The position numbers were made by a program, and so were the translations under genes. Below the pieces are notes generated by a model. It had not been told where the DNA came from. It was given only the letters and a program-made list of their open reading frames with translations, and did no database searches. A DNA stretch of 64,000 bases, from assembly GCA_023419605.1 (NCBI GenBank), contig JAEZXR010000137.1:17026-81025 (forward strand). The letters are read 5' to 3'. Shown here one piece after another: positions 44,999-53,799 of this stretch. Each line of letters opens with the position of its first letter. Position 1 is the stretch's first letter. Source of the stretch: Bacillota bacterium. GTDB taxonomy: Bacteria > Bacillota > Clostridia > Acetivibrionales > JAEZXR01.

Positions 44999-46639
44999 AT
45001 GAAAAAAGCGATTTCGTTTTTACTAGCCGGTGCTATGGTATTTACGCTTTTTGCAGGTTGCAGTAAAAGTCAGTCTTCCAATGATTCAACACCGGCACCA
45101 ACTGCAGCGAATAGCGAGATTGTTGATGGAAAGTTTGTCAAAACAAGGTCTATCACTGTTGAGGTATTTGACCGTAACAATGATAAAGGAACCGCACCGG
45201 ATGATAACTTCTACACAAAATACATCAAAGAAGGAATGCTTCGCGACCACAACGTAGATGTTAAGTTCGTACGTGTACCCCGCTGGACGGAGACGGAAGC
45301 AATCAACAACCTGCTTGCTGCAGGTAATGCGCCGGATGTCTGCGTTACTTACAGCTATCCGACGGTCCAGACCTATGCCAACATGGGCGGTATACTTGAC
45401 TTAAGCTCACATCTGGAAAAAAACAAGTCTTTGCTGCCAAATCTATGGGGCCTCCTGGGAGAAGATAATATCAACTATAACAAGGATCCTCAGAAGGGTA
45501 CCATATGGGCTATTGAGGCTAAACTTTACAATAACTCCCGTATCAATACTTTCGTAAGAGAGGATTGGTTGAAGAAGCTTAACATTGCTGAGCCCAAGAC
45601 TACTCAGGAGTTCGAAGCTATGCTGAAAGCTTTCAAAGACAATGCTCCTGCACTGCTGGGTGCTAATGCAAGCAAGATGATTCCATTCTCCCTCAGCTTT
45701 GATGTGGGCTGGCGCGCTAATAACTTGCTAACTTCCTATATCCCGGACAAAGTTTCCGATAAGGATTTATATGTATACGGCTTTGACGACAGGCAGTTCC
45801 TGCTCCCAGGCATTAAAGACGGAGTTAAAAAACTCAACCAGTGGTACAATGATGGTCTGATTTGGAAGGATTTCGCTCTATATCCTGCTGGTGACAAGAC
45901 GGAGGATAACCTTATTAAGGCTGGCTATGTAGGTGCTTTCATGCATAACTGGGATTATCCGTATCGCGATGGTGATAACGGTATAGCTGCGAATTTAAAG
46001 AAGAATGCTGGCGAGGATGCTGCTTATATAGCAGTTGACCCCTTCAAGAACGATGCAGGAGTTTATAGAAAATTCCTCAGCAATCCCATCGACCGTAAGC
46101 TGTTCTTCCCTGCTACCAACAAGGAGCCGGTTGCATCCCTGATGTATCTCGACTGGATTTCCAAGCTCGATAACCGTAAATTCCTTCAGATAGGGGAAGC
46201 GGGTGTTACGCATGAAAAGCAGGCAGATGGTGCAATAAAGACAATCGCTGCTGTCGGTGAAAAAATTATGAACTCTCCGAGTAATATCGACTATACAATG
46301 ACCATCAATGGTTTGGACCTGGGGGATAAGGACATAAACATCAAATCAATGGCCCTTGCATATGCGGGTGTTGACAAGAGATTCATTGAGAAAGCATTCG
46401 CTGCTGCACAAAACGGTGCAAGAATCGCTAAACATGTCAATGTAGGCGAGATTAAGGCCGAAGAGGGCCAGGGTGAAGCACTCAAAAAGAAGCGTGATAA
46501 TCTCTTAGACCAGGCTGTTGTTGCTAAATCGGATCAGTTTGATGCGGTGTATGACAAAGGTTACCAGGATTATCTCAGCTCCGGTGGAAAAGCAATTATC
46601 GATGAACGTAAAGCGGCATATGAAAAATTCTACAAATAA
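44999..46639 (+). CDS. Extracellular sugar-binding lipoprotein (xylan locus)
   Basis: A 546-residue lipoprotein with lipobox FAGC (Cys21) followed by a Ser/Pro/Ala-rich linker. The mature fold starts at RSITVEVFDRN and contains VREDWLKKLNI and WYNDGLIWKDF, typical of the large binding proteins of this importer class. AGGAGGG precedes the ATG. Codon use looks more even and highly expressed than that of its neighbours (many GCT and AAG codons), as expected for an abundant binding protein. Xylan-derived substrate is inferred from the downstream enzymes. Confidence 0.92.
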   Translation: MKKAISFLLAGAMVFTLFAGCSKSQSSNDSTPAPTAANSEIVDGKFVKTRSITVEVFDRNNDKGTAPDDNFYTKYIKEGMLRDHNVDVKFVRVPRWTETEAINNLLAAGNAPDVCVTYSYPTVQTYANMGGILDLSSHLEKNKSLLPNLWGLLGEDNINYNKDPQKGTIWAIEAKLYNNSRINTFVREDWLKKLNIAEPKTTQEFEAMLKAFKDNAPALLGANASKMIPFSLSFDVGWRANNLLTSYIPDKVSDKDLYVYGFDDRQFLLPGIKDGVKKLNQWYNDGLIWKDFALYPAGDKTEDNLIKAGYVGAFMHNWDYPYRDGDNGIAANLKKNAGEDAAYIAVDPFKNDAGVYRKFLSNPIDRKLFFPATNKEPVASLMYLDWISKLDNRKFLQIGEAGVTHEKQADGAIKTIAAVGEKIMNSPSNIDYTMTINGLDLGDKDINIKSMALAYAGVDKRFIEKAFAAAQNGARIAKHVNVGEIKAEEGQGEALKKKRDNLLDQAVVAKSDQFDAVYDKGYQDYLSSGGKAIIDERKAAYEKFYK

Positions 46640-46662
46640 AATTTAATCATCCTCCATCATGG

Positions 46663-46708
46663 CTCGTAAAGTATAAATAGAGGAAAATTCTCATTTATAC
46701 TTTACGAG
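46663..46708. terminator. Hairpin after the xylan binding lipoprotein
   Basis: A perfect 16-bp inverted repeat (CTCGTAAAGTATAAAT with 46693-46708) with a 14-nt loop. Few T residues follow, so it may stabilise the mRNA 3' end as much as terminate. Its right arm overlaps the end of a small leftward open frame. Confidence 0.65.
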
Positions 46709-46885
46709 TTTCATGGGAGATTTCCTATATTTGCTAAAACTTATAGTCTGATCGTCCATATACAATAAGAGACTTTTGTTTCCCAGGAAGAGGACATCCT
46801 TTACGCACTCAGAAGTTTTCCATTCCGGCCCATCTAGGTAAATTACCTTATCAAGGTTTTTCTTATGAAAATGAGGTACTGGCAT
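46691..46885 (-). CDS. Small hypothetical protein (64 aa)
   Basis: An open frame on the opposite strand in the gap between the binding lipoprotein and alpha-glucuronidase. The peptide (VIYLDGPEWKTSECVKDVLFLGNK, shortened here) has normal composition with alternating hydrophobic strands. GAGGCAG lies 7 nt before the ATG. Its stop falls inside the 16-bp hairpin, as expected for a gene sharing a bidirectional terminator. It could be a real small gene or the C-terminal relic of a lost larger gene. I recognise no family. Confidence 0.35.
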   Translation of the reverse strand: MPVPHFHKKNLDKVIYLDGPEWKTSECVKDVLFLGNKSLLLYMDDQTISFSKYRKSPMKLVKYK

Positions 46886-47043
46886 TTTGCTGCCTCAAAA
46901 TGATTTTACATGGAAGAATTTGATTTTCACAATAGTAACTGAAGGCTTTGGAAGCGTGATGGTAAACCTTAATCGCATTCCATATAGAATAATAAATTAA
47001 ATGTGTTAAAAATTCCTGATCTATAGGAGAATGTGAAAAACAT

Positions 47044-47117
47044 AGGTATTCTTTTTTGCGGGCCGCTTGTGGAGTGCTGCGCGCGGTGTAGCAAAACCTA
47101 TAGAATACCTTTTTTTA
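47044..47117 (+). terminator. Long hairpin with T-run directly before alpha-glucuronidase
   Basis: AGGTATTC (47044-47051) pairs with GAATACCT (47103-47110), TTTTGC (47054-47059) with GCAAAA (47091-47096), and the GC-rich interior has a further CCGC/GCGG stem; seven T follow. Only 41 bp, including the ribosome site, remain before the next start codon. The structure is therefore more likely a regulated attenuator in the hydrolase leader than a simple stop between units. Confidence 0.65.
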
Positions 47118-47158
47118 CAGCCTCCTAAAGGGGTTAATTATATTTAAGGAGAAAATCC

Positions 47159-49240
47159 ATGCTCAAAAAAGATGTGATAAATAACGATAACAGCCTTTAT
47201 AGCTGCTGGTTAAACTACAGGAAGTGCTCCAGTCCTGAGCGAATGGATAAGTATAGAAAGGCTTGCAGCTATCTGGTAGTTAAGAATAACAGCCCAGCCG
47301 TGCAAACAGCTGTAGAGGAGCTTAGGCTGGCGCTGAAAAAAATCATGTGTATAGAGCCGTTGATCATAGATAAGCCTTGCAATTCACCCTATTTGTTTAT
47401 CGGAACGGTTGAAGATATCAATATTTCCGATTTTAGTGCAGAGATTACTGAAGAATTTGTTGACGGCAGCTTTTTCGTTAAAAATATTCAAAATGAAAAA
47501 AATACGTCTCTCAATATCATCGGCAAGGATGGAAATGGAGTGCTCTATGGAGTATTCCACCTCATTAAAGCGATGAATAGCGGAAAGGAGCTTTCCCAGG
47601 TTGAAATAATAGAGATTCCGAAAAATAAACTTAGAATGATGAATCACTGGGATAATGTGAGCGGAAATATAGAAAGAGGGTATGCAGGCCAATCGTTTTT
47701 TTACAGCAATAACGAGGTGGTTAAAGATGTCAGCCGGGTCAGGGAATATGCAAGATTGCTGTGTTCCATCGGAATCAACGGAGTCGTTATAAACAATGTG
47801 AATGTACATGAGATTGAGACAAGATTTATTACCGAAAAATACCTGCCTGATCTGGCGCGTTTTGCCGATGTATTTAGAGCATACGGAATAAGAACGTATC
47901 TCAGTATAAATTTTGCTGCGCCCATGGAAATCGGAAGTCTTACCACTGCAGATCCTCTTGACGAGAAAGTCAGGCAGTGGTGGAAGGATACGGCGAATAT
48001 AATATATAAACACATACCGGATCTTGGCGGTTTCCTTATAAAGGCTGATTCGGAATTCAGGCCAGGACCTTTTACCTATGGACGAGACCATGCTCAGGGA
48101 GCAAACCTTTTAGCTGAGGCGTTAAAACCCCATGGAGGCTTGGTTATTTGGAGATGCTTCGTGTATAACTGCCTTCTCGACTGGAGGGACAGATCTTTAG
48201 ACCGGGCAAAGGCTGCTTATGATAATTTCAAACCGTTGGATGGGGAATTTATGGACAACGTAATACTTCAGGTAAAGAACGGTCCAATGGATTTCCAGAT
48301 CAGAGAGCCTATTTCACCCTTGCTTGGGGCCATGGAAAAGACCAATGTGATTTTAGAGTTTCAGGCTGCTCAGGAATATACAGGTCAGCAGAAGCATGTA
48401 TGCTATCTGTTACCTATGTGGAAGGAAGTTTTGGATTTTGATACCCATGCGAAAGGCAAGGGCTCTACAGTTTCCAAAGTAGTGGATGGAAGCCTGTTTA
48501 ACAGCAAGTATGGCGGAATTGCTGCTGTATCAAATCTCGGAGACAGTCAATGCTGGACCGGGCACCCCCTGGCGCAGGCTAATTTTTATGGTCTAGGGAG
48601 GATCGCCTGGAACCCGGAACTAAGTTCTGAAGAAATAGCGGAAGAATGGGTAAAACTGACCTATGGCTGTGATACAAAAGTTGTAGAGACCATCGTTTCC
48701 ATATTAATGGAGTCCAGAGAAGTATATGAGAAATATACCAGCCCGCTGGGAATCGGCTGGATGGTGAATCCGAACCACCATTATGGACCAAGTGCAGAAG
48801 GATATGAATATTCACCCTGGGGAACCTACCACTATGCAGACTGGAACGGCATTGGAGTGGACAGGACTGTCGCAACCGGGACAGGATATACTGCACAATA
48901 CCATGAGCCGGTGTCAGCCATGTATGAAAATATAGAAACATGCCCGGAGGAGCTTTTACTATTTTTCCACCATGTGGAATATACCTATACGCTAAAAAGC
49001 GGCAAAACATTGATCCAGCATATCTATGATACACATTTTGAAGGTGTTGAGAAGGTAAAGGAGTTTATGGAAAGATGGAATTCCTTAAAGGGCAAAATCG
49101 ATGAGGAAACCTTTAACACAGTATGTGAGAAACTGAATATACAGCTTAAGGATTCAATAGAATGGAGAGATGTTATTAACACATACTTTTATAGAAGGGC
49201 AGGGATTTTGGATGAACAGGGAAGAAAAGTATATAAATAA
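47159..49240 (+). CDS. aguA: Alpha-glucuronidase, GH67
   Basis: A 693-residue cytoplasmic enzyme, standard length for GH67. It removes (4-O-methyl)-glucuronic acid from the non-reducing end of xylo-oligosaccharides. The catalytic residues fit by motif and spacing: acid Glu299 in ADSEFRPGP, and Asp378 (GPMDFQ) and Glu406 (QEYTGQ) 28 residues apart. The substrate-binding HWDN segment and the end region are typical. AAGGAG precedes the ATG. No signal peptide. It heads a run of six enzyme genes, and its end overlaps the GH2 gene by 29 bp. Confidence 0.95.
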   Translation: MLKKDVINNDNSLYSCWLNYRKCSSPERMDKYRKACSYLVVKNNSPAVQTAVEELRLALKKIMCIEPLIIDKPCNSPYLFIGTVEDINISDFSAEITEEFVDGSFFVKNIQNEKNTSLNIIGKDGNGVLYGVFHLIKAMNSGKELSQVEIIEIPKNKLRMMNHWDNVSGNIERGYAGQSFFYSNNEVVKDVSRVREYARLLCSIGINGVVINNVNVHEIETRFITEKYLPDLARFADVFRAYGIRTYLSINFAAPMEIGSLTTADPLDEKVRQWWKDTANIIYKHIPDLGGFLIKADSEFRPGPFTYGRDHAQGANLLAEALKPHGGLVIWRCFVYNCLLDWRDRSLDRAKAAYDNFKPLDGEFMDNVILQVKNGPMDFQIREPISPLLGAMEKTNVILEFQAAQEYTGQQKHVCYLLPMWKEVLDFDTHAKGKGSTVSKVVDGSLFNSKYGGIAAVSNLGDSQCWTGHPLAQANFYGLGRIAWNPELSSEEIAEEWVKLTYGCDTKVVETIVSILMESREVYEKYTSPLGIGWMVNPNHHYGPSAEGYEYSPWGTYHYADWNGIGVDRTVATGTGYTAQYHEPVSAMYENIETCPEELLLFFHHVEYTYTLKSGKTLIQHIYDTHFEGVEKVKEFMERWNSLKGKIDEETFNTVCEKLNIQLKDSIEWRDVINTYFYRRAGILDEQGRKVYK

Positions 49241-52200
49241 GAAAATACTTTTTAATGATGGCTGGGAATTTGCCAAAAGTCCTCTGGAAGTAAGTAAAAG
49301 TGAAGGTTTGGATTTTGAACCTGTTGATATACCCCATGACTGGCTCATATATAATACACTCAATCTTTATGAAAATAGTATAGGCTGGTATCGTAAAAGA
49401 TTCACCTGTGAGAAGGAAGAAAAACAGATACTGATATGCTTTGATGGAGTTTATATGGATTCCAGCCTGTATGTGAATGATCAGTATATAGGTGAATGGA
49501 AATATGGGTATTCTTCCTTTGAACACGATATAACAGATGCAGTGGTGGAAGGAGAAAATGAAATCCTTCTGAAAGTGGTGCATCAGAGCCCAAACAGTAG
49601 GTGGTATTCAGGTGCCGGTATATATCGCAATGTGTGGCTGAAGATTAGAGACAGGAATCATATCGTAACCGACGGGATTTATATCACAAGCAGGAAGAAA
49701 GGGAATGACTGGCAGGTAGAGATTGACATAGAGCTGGACATCTGCCAGGAAGTGCAGATCGCTCATACGATTCTATATAAGGGAAAGAGAATTGCACATA
49801 CTTCAGAGATTGCTGCTGCATCAAAGAATCACGGCAACCATAATATACAAACATTATCGGTAGAGAACCCCATGCTGTGGAGTACGGATGCTCCTAGTCT
49901 ATATCAGGTTATAACCGAGTTGTACCTGATTGCTCCGGACCATGTTGCAAATCAAAGCATGATTAAAATCGAGTCCATAGCTCAGAATATCGGATTCAGA
50001 GAAGTTGTATTTGACCCCCAGCAAGGGCTGAAGTTAAATGGCAAAAGGATGAAGTTGAATGGGGTTTGTGAACATCATGATCTGGGAGCTTTGGGAGCTG
50101 CCTTTAATAAGACTGCCCTGAGGAGACGGTTTGAGATATTAAAGGAAATGGGCGTGAATGCAGTGCGTACTGCCCATAATATGCCGGCACCGGAGCTTAT
50201 GGAATTAGCCGATGAGATGGGTTTCTTCGTAGTTTCCGAGGCCTTCGATATGTGGGAAAGACCGAAAAACCCATATGATTACGGAAGGTTTTTTAAGGAT
50301 TGGGCTCATGCTGATGTAAAAAGCTGGATAATGAGAGACCGGAATCATCCGAGTCTCTTACTGTGGTGTATTGGAAATGAAATCTATGACACCCATGCAG
50401 ACGGGAGAGGGCAGGAATTAACAAGGCTACTCATCGATTACGTGCGGAAATATGACCCTAAAGAGAATGCAAGGATCACCATCGGGTCCAATTATATGCC
50501 CTGGGAAAATGCTCAAAAATGTGCCGATATTGTTAAAGTAGCAGGATATAATTATGCTGAAAAATATTATGTGAAGCATCATGAGGAGCATCCCGACTGG
50601 ATCATCTATGGCAGTGAAACTTCTTCCATAGTACAAAGCAGAGGGATCTATCATTTTCCCTTTGAAAAATCAATTCTTGCAGAGGATGATGAGCAGTGCT
50701 CCGCTCTTGGCAACAGCCAAACCAGCTGGGGTGCAAAGTCTGCGGAGGCCTGTATTCTGGCAGAAAGAGATACGCCCTTCTCCCTTGGGCAATTTATATG
50801 GTCCGGATTTGACTATATCGGCGAACCTACTCCTTATCATACAAAGAACTCTTATTTTGGACAGATCGATACTGCTACGTTTAAAAAAGACTCCTATTAT
50901 ATCTATCAGGCAGAATGGACCGACTACAGGACAAAACCAATGGTGCACCTATTCCCGTATTGGGATTTTAATGACGGCCAAATCATTGATGTCCGGGTAT
51001 GTTCCAATGCACCGAAGGTCGAACTCCAGTTAAACGGCAGGGCAATAGGGACCTGTGATGTCGACCATGAACATGGGACACAGCTTGTCGGATGGTGGAA
51101 GCTTCCCTATGAAGAAGGCGAATTGAAAGCAATCGCCTATGATGAAACAGGAAAAACGATTGCAACCGATGTAAGGAAATCTTTTAAAGATGCGAAGAAC
51201 ATAAGACTGCATGCAGATAAAGAGCGACTTATAGCAAACGGTACGGATTTGATCTTTGTAGAAATCACGATGGAAGATGAAAACGGTAATATTGTAGAGA
51301 ATGCAAACAACCGGGTAGAGGTGCGTGTTGCCGGAGCAGGCCGCTTGCTTGGGCTTGATAATGGAGACAGCACGGATTATGACCCGTACAAGGGGTTAAG
51401 CAGAAGATTGTTTAGCGGCAAGTTGATGGCAATCATAGGAGCAACCCTGGAGATAGGAAAAATTCAGGTTGAGGTATCTTCCATAGGTATGGAAAGCCGG
51501 ACTGTAGAATTGGAGTCTCTTCCTGCCAGCGATGAAGAGATGACAGGGATTTCTGCAAAAACGAAGAATACAGAACTGCCATGCATCATGGGAAACAGGG
51601 ATGAAATACCCCTTCGCAAGATTGAAATCATCAGCGATGACTCACATATTTTTGACAGGTCAAGGAAGGATAGGATTGTTAGTGCAAAATTATATCCTGA
51701 AAACACTTCTTATAAGGAAGTAGAATGGAGTGTAGTGAATGATGCTGGAATTCCGTCAAACCTTGCTAAAATAGAATCCTTTGGGCAGGAAGCGAAGGTA
51801 ACGGCTTTGAGCGATGGGAAATTCTATATCCGGTGCACAAGTAAGAATGGTACCGGCAAAACGAAGCTTATCTCCCAACTGGAATTTAGCGTTTCCGGCC
51901 TTGGTACAGCTTATAAGGACCCCTATAGGTTTATATCGGGAGGGCTGTATGATTATAGTAAAGGTGATGTGGGGAACGGAAATGAAAGGGGAGTAAGTAC
52001 CGCAAGAGATGGTGAAACCCACGTAGGTTTTCACGGGATAGACTTCGGTCCATACGGCTCCGATACCATAACCATTCCAATCTTTGCTTTATCCAGTGAA
52101 GAGTACTATATACAAATCTGGGAAGGAATGGCCGGTGAAGAGGGCAGTGAATTATTGGCGAATGTGGTATACCAAAAGGAATCCCGATGGAATGTGTACC

Positions 52201-52673
52201 AGGAAGAAACCTACCGGCTGCCCAGAAGGCTGAGGGGCGTCGCTTCCATCTGCTTTGTTCTCCGTCAGAAGGTGCATATTAAGGGCTTTTCCTTTGAGAA
52301 AAGGAATAGAGCCTTTGAACAAAATTATGCAGCGGAATGCGACCACATTTACGGTGATACCTTTACTATAGCGGATCAACGCGTAGAAGGGATTGGAAAT
52401 AATGTATCCCTGGAATTTGGCAATATGGATTTTACCGGTGTGGGAGCCGGGAGGCTGGTACTCTGTGGAAGGTCACGTATTGATAAAAACACGATTCTAA
52501 TCCGTTTTTCCGGCCGGGAAGGCGAAAGTACGCAGCTTGTTGAGTTCACCCAGTCCGATGACTACAAAGAACGGGTGTTTGAACTTAGCAGGATGGAAGG
52601 GTTACAAAAGGTTACCTTTATATTCCTTCCTGGATGTAATTTTGATTTTGGTTGGTTCCGTTTTGAACCTTAG
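49212..52673 (+). CDS. Large GH2-family glycoside hydrolase
   Basis: About 1153 residues, cytoplasmic. The N-terminal sugar-binding domain (FNDGWEFAKSP, VDIPHDWLIYNT), an immunoglobulin-like domain and the TIM barrel follow the GH2 order. The acid/base is Glu390 (CIGNEIYD) and the nucleophile Glu469 (YGSETSS). The barrel is followed by a DUF4982-like domain (DVRVCSNAPKVELQLNG) and two C-terminal beta-sandwich modules. Family members are beta-galactosidases, beta-glucuronidases and related exo-enzymes; here it may remove a galactosyl or other side chain from xylo-oligosaccharides. The start at 49212 overlaps aguA; GCAGGG lies upstream. Confidence 0.88.
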   Translation: MNREEKYINKKILFNDGWEFAKSPLEVSKSEGLDFEPVDIPHDWLIYNTLNLYENSIGWYRKRFTCEKEEKQILICFDGVYMDSSLYVNDQYIGEWKYGYSSFEHDITDAVVEGENEILLKVVHQSPNSRWYSGAGIYRNVWLKIRDRNHIVTDGIYITSRKKGNDWQVEIDIELDICQEVQIAHTILYKGKRIAHTSEIAAASKNHGNHNIQTLSVENPMLWSTDAPSLYQVITELYLIAPDHVANQSMIKIESIAQNIGFREVVFDPQQGLKLNGKRMKLNGVCEHHDLGALGAAFNKTALRRRFEILKEMGVNAVRTAHNMPAPELMELADEMGFFVVSEAFDMWERPKNPYDYGRFFKDWAHADVKSWIMRDRNHPSLLLWCIGNEIYDTHADGRGQELTRLLIDYVRKYDPKENARITIGSNYMPWENAQKCADIVKVAGYNYAEKYYVKHHEEHPDWIIYGSETSSIVQSRGIYHFPFEKSILAEDDEQCSALGNSQTSWGAKSAEACILAERDTPFSLGQFIWSGFDYIGEPTPYHTKNSYFGQIDTATFKKDSYYIYQAEWTDYRTKPMVHLFPYWDFNDGQIIDVRVCSNAPKVELQLNGRAIGTCDVDHEHGTQLVGWWKLPYEEGELKAIAYDETGKTIATDVRKSFKDAKNIRLHADKERLIANGTDLIFVEITMEDENGNIVENANNRVEVRVAGAGRLLGLDNGDSTDYDPYKGLSRRLFSGKLMAIIGATLEIGKIQVEVSSIGMESRTVELESLPASDEEMTGISAKTKNTELPCIMGNRDEIPLRKIEIISDDSHIFDRSRKDRIVSAKLYPENTSYKEVEWSVVNDAGIPSNLAKIESFGQEAKVTALSDGKFYIRCTSKNGTGKTKLISQLEFSVSGLGTAYKDPYRFISGGLYDYSKGDVGNGNERGVSTARDGETHVGFHGIDFGPYGSDTITIPIFALSSEEYYIQIWEGMAGEEGSELLANVVYQKESRWNVYQEETYRLPRRLRGVASICFVLRQKVHIKGFSFEKRNRAFEQNYAAECDHIYGDTFTIADQRVEGIGNNVSLEFGNMDFTGVGAGRLVLCGRSRIDKNTILIRFSGREGESTQLVEFTQSDDYKERVFELSRMEGLQKVTFIFLPGCNFDFGWFRFEP

Positions 52674-52682
52674 AGAGGAGAG

Positions 52683-53693
52683 GTGAAAGCATTGAGCGAA
52701 GAAATAAAGTCTCTTTTCTTAGAATACGAGGATTATTTTCCAATAGGTGCGGCAGTCAATCCGGGAGTGATTGAAAGTCATAGGGAGCTCTTGGTTAAAC
52801 ATTTTAACAGTATTACTGCCGAAAATGAAATGAAGTTTGCAGAAATTCATCCCAAGGAAGGGGAGTATACCTTCGAGAAGGCAGACGCACTGGTGGAATT
52901 TGCCCAAACCAATCATATGAAAGTCCGGGGCCATACCCTCGTGTGGCATAACCAGACGCCGGACTGGGTGTTTTCCGATGCCTCGGGGAATAAAGTATCC
53001 GAAGAGGTTTTACTTGTGCGGATGAAGGAGCACATTCAATCGGTGGCTGGCCGGTATCGTGGGAAAGTATATGCCTGGGATGTTGTTAATGAAGCCATTG
53101 AAGATAGTGAGGCCTCGTTCTTAAGAGAGTCAAAATGGCTGGAATGTCTGGGGGAGGACTTTATTGAGAAGGCCTTTATATTTGCACACGAGGCTGACCC
53201 GAAGGCGATTCTTTTTTATAATGACTATAATGAATGTTCTCCTGCAAAAAGTCAGAAAATCTATCAGCTGGCGAAGAATCTGAAGGATAAGGGAGTTCCC
53301 ATCCATGGAATCGGACTGCAGGCCCACTGGAATATTTACAGCCCCTCGCCGGATGAAATCAAAAGAGCCATTGAAAAGTATGCATCCCTGGGATTGCAGC
53401 TTCAAATCACGGAGTTGGATGTTTCACTGTTTGCTTTTACCGACCACAGGACGGATATGAAGTCTCCCGAACCGGAGCTGATGGAAAAGCAGGTCAAGTA
53501 TTATGAAAACATTTTCCGGATATTCCGTGAATACAAAGAGATTATTACAGGAGTTACCTTTTGGGGAGTGGCAGATGATAAAACCTGGCTCGATAAATTT
53601 CCGGTAAAAAACAGGAAAAACTGGCCTCTGCTATTTGATGTACAGCATCAACCCAAAGAAGCACTTTGGAAGGTAGTAGATTTTAGTAAATAG
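52683..53693 (+). CDS. Intracellular endo-1,4-beta-xylanase, GH10
   Basis: A 336-residue single-domain GH10 enzyme with no signal peptide, matching the intracellular xylanases that trim imported xylo-oligosaccharides. Catalytic acid/base Glu137 in DVVNEAI and nucleophile Glu244 in ITELDVS; the conserved ITAENEMKF and HTLVWHNQTPDW segments are present. The start may be the GTG at 52683 or a TTG three codons later, since both share the GAGAGGAGAG ribosome site. It begins 9 bp after the GH2 stop. Confidence 0.95.
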   Translation: MKALSEEIKSLFLEYEDYFPIGAAVNPGVIESHRELLVKHFNSITAENEMKFAEIHPKEGEYTFEKADALVEFAQTNHMKVRGHTLVWHNQTPDWVFSDASGNKVSEEVLLVRMKEHIQSVAGRYRGKVYAWDVVNEAIEDSEASFLRESKWLECLGEDFIEKAFIFAHEADPKAILFYNDYNECSPAKSQKIYQLAKNLKDKGVPIHGIGLQAHWNIYSPSPDEIKRAIEKYASLGLQLQITELDVSLFAFTDHRTDMKSPEPELMEKQVKYYENIFRIFREYKEIITGVTFWGVADDKTWLDKFPVKNRKNWPLLFDVQHQPKEALWKVVDFSK

Positions 53694-53799
53694 GCAAAGA
53701 TATTATAATTAGTGGGATGCTTATTCGGATTCATAGAAGCATCGGGATCGAAGTGTGGTAGGGAATTTTATCACCTTTAGCATCACAAAGGAGGATCGT

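Noticed and set aside
46900..47040. Catabolite-repression (cre) site before the hydrolase genes
   Set aside because: TGGAAGCGTGATGG near here departs from the cre consensus at several fixed positions.
47384..48091. 235-codon open frame on the minus strand
   Set aside because: It is antisense to the alpha-glucuronidase, whose catalytic residues and length are convincing.
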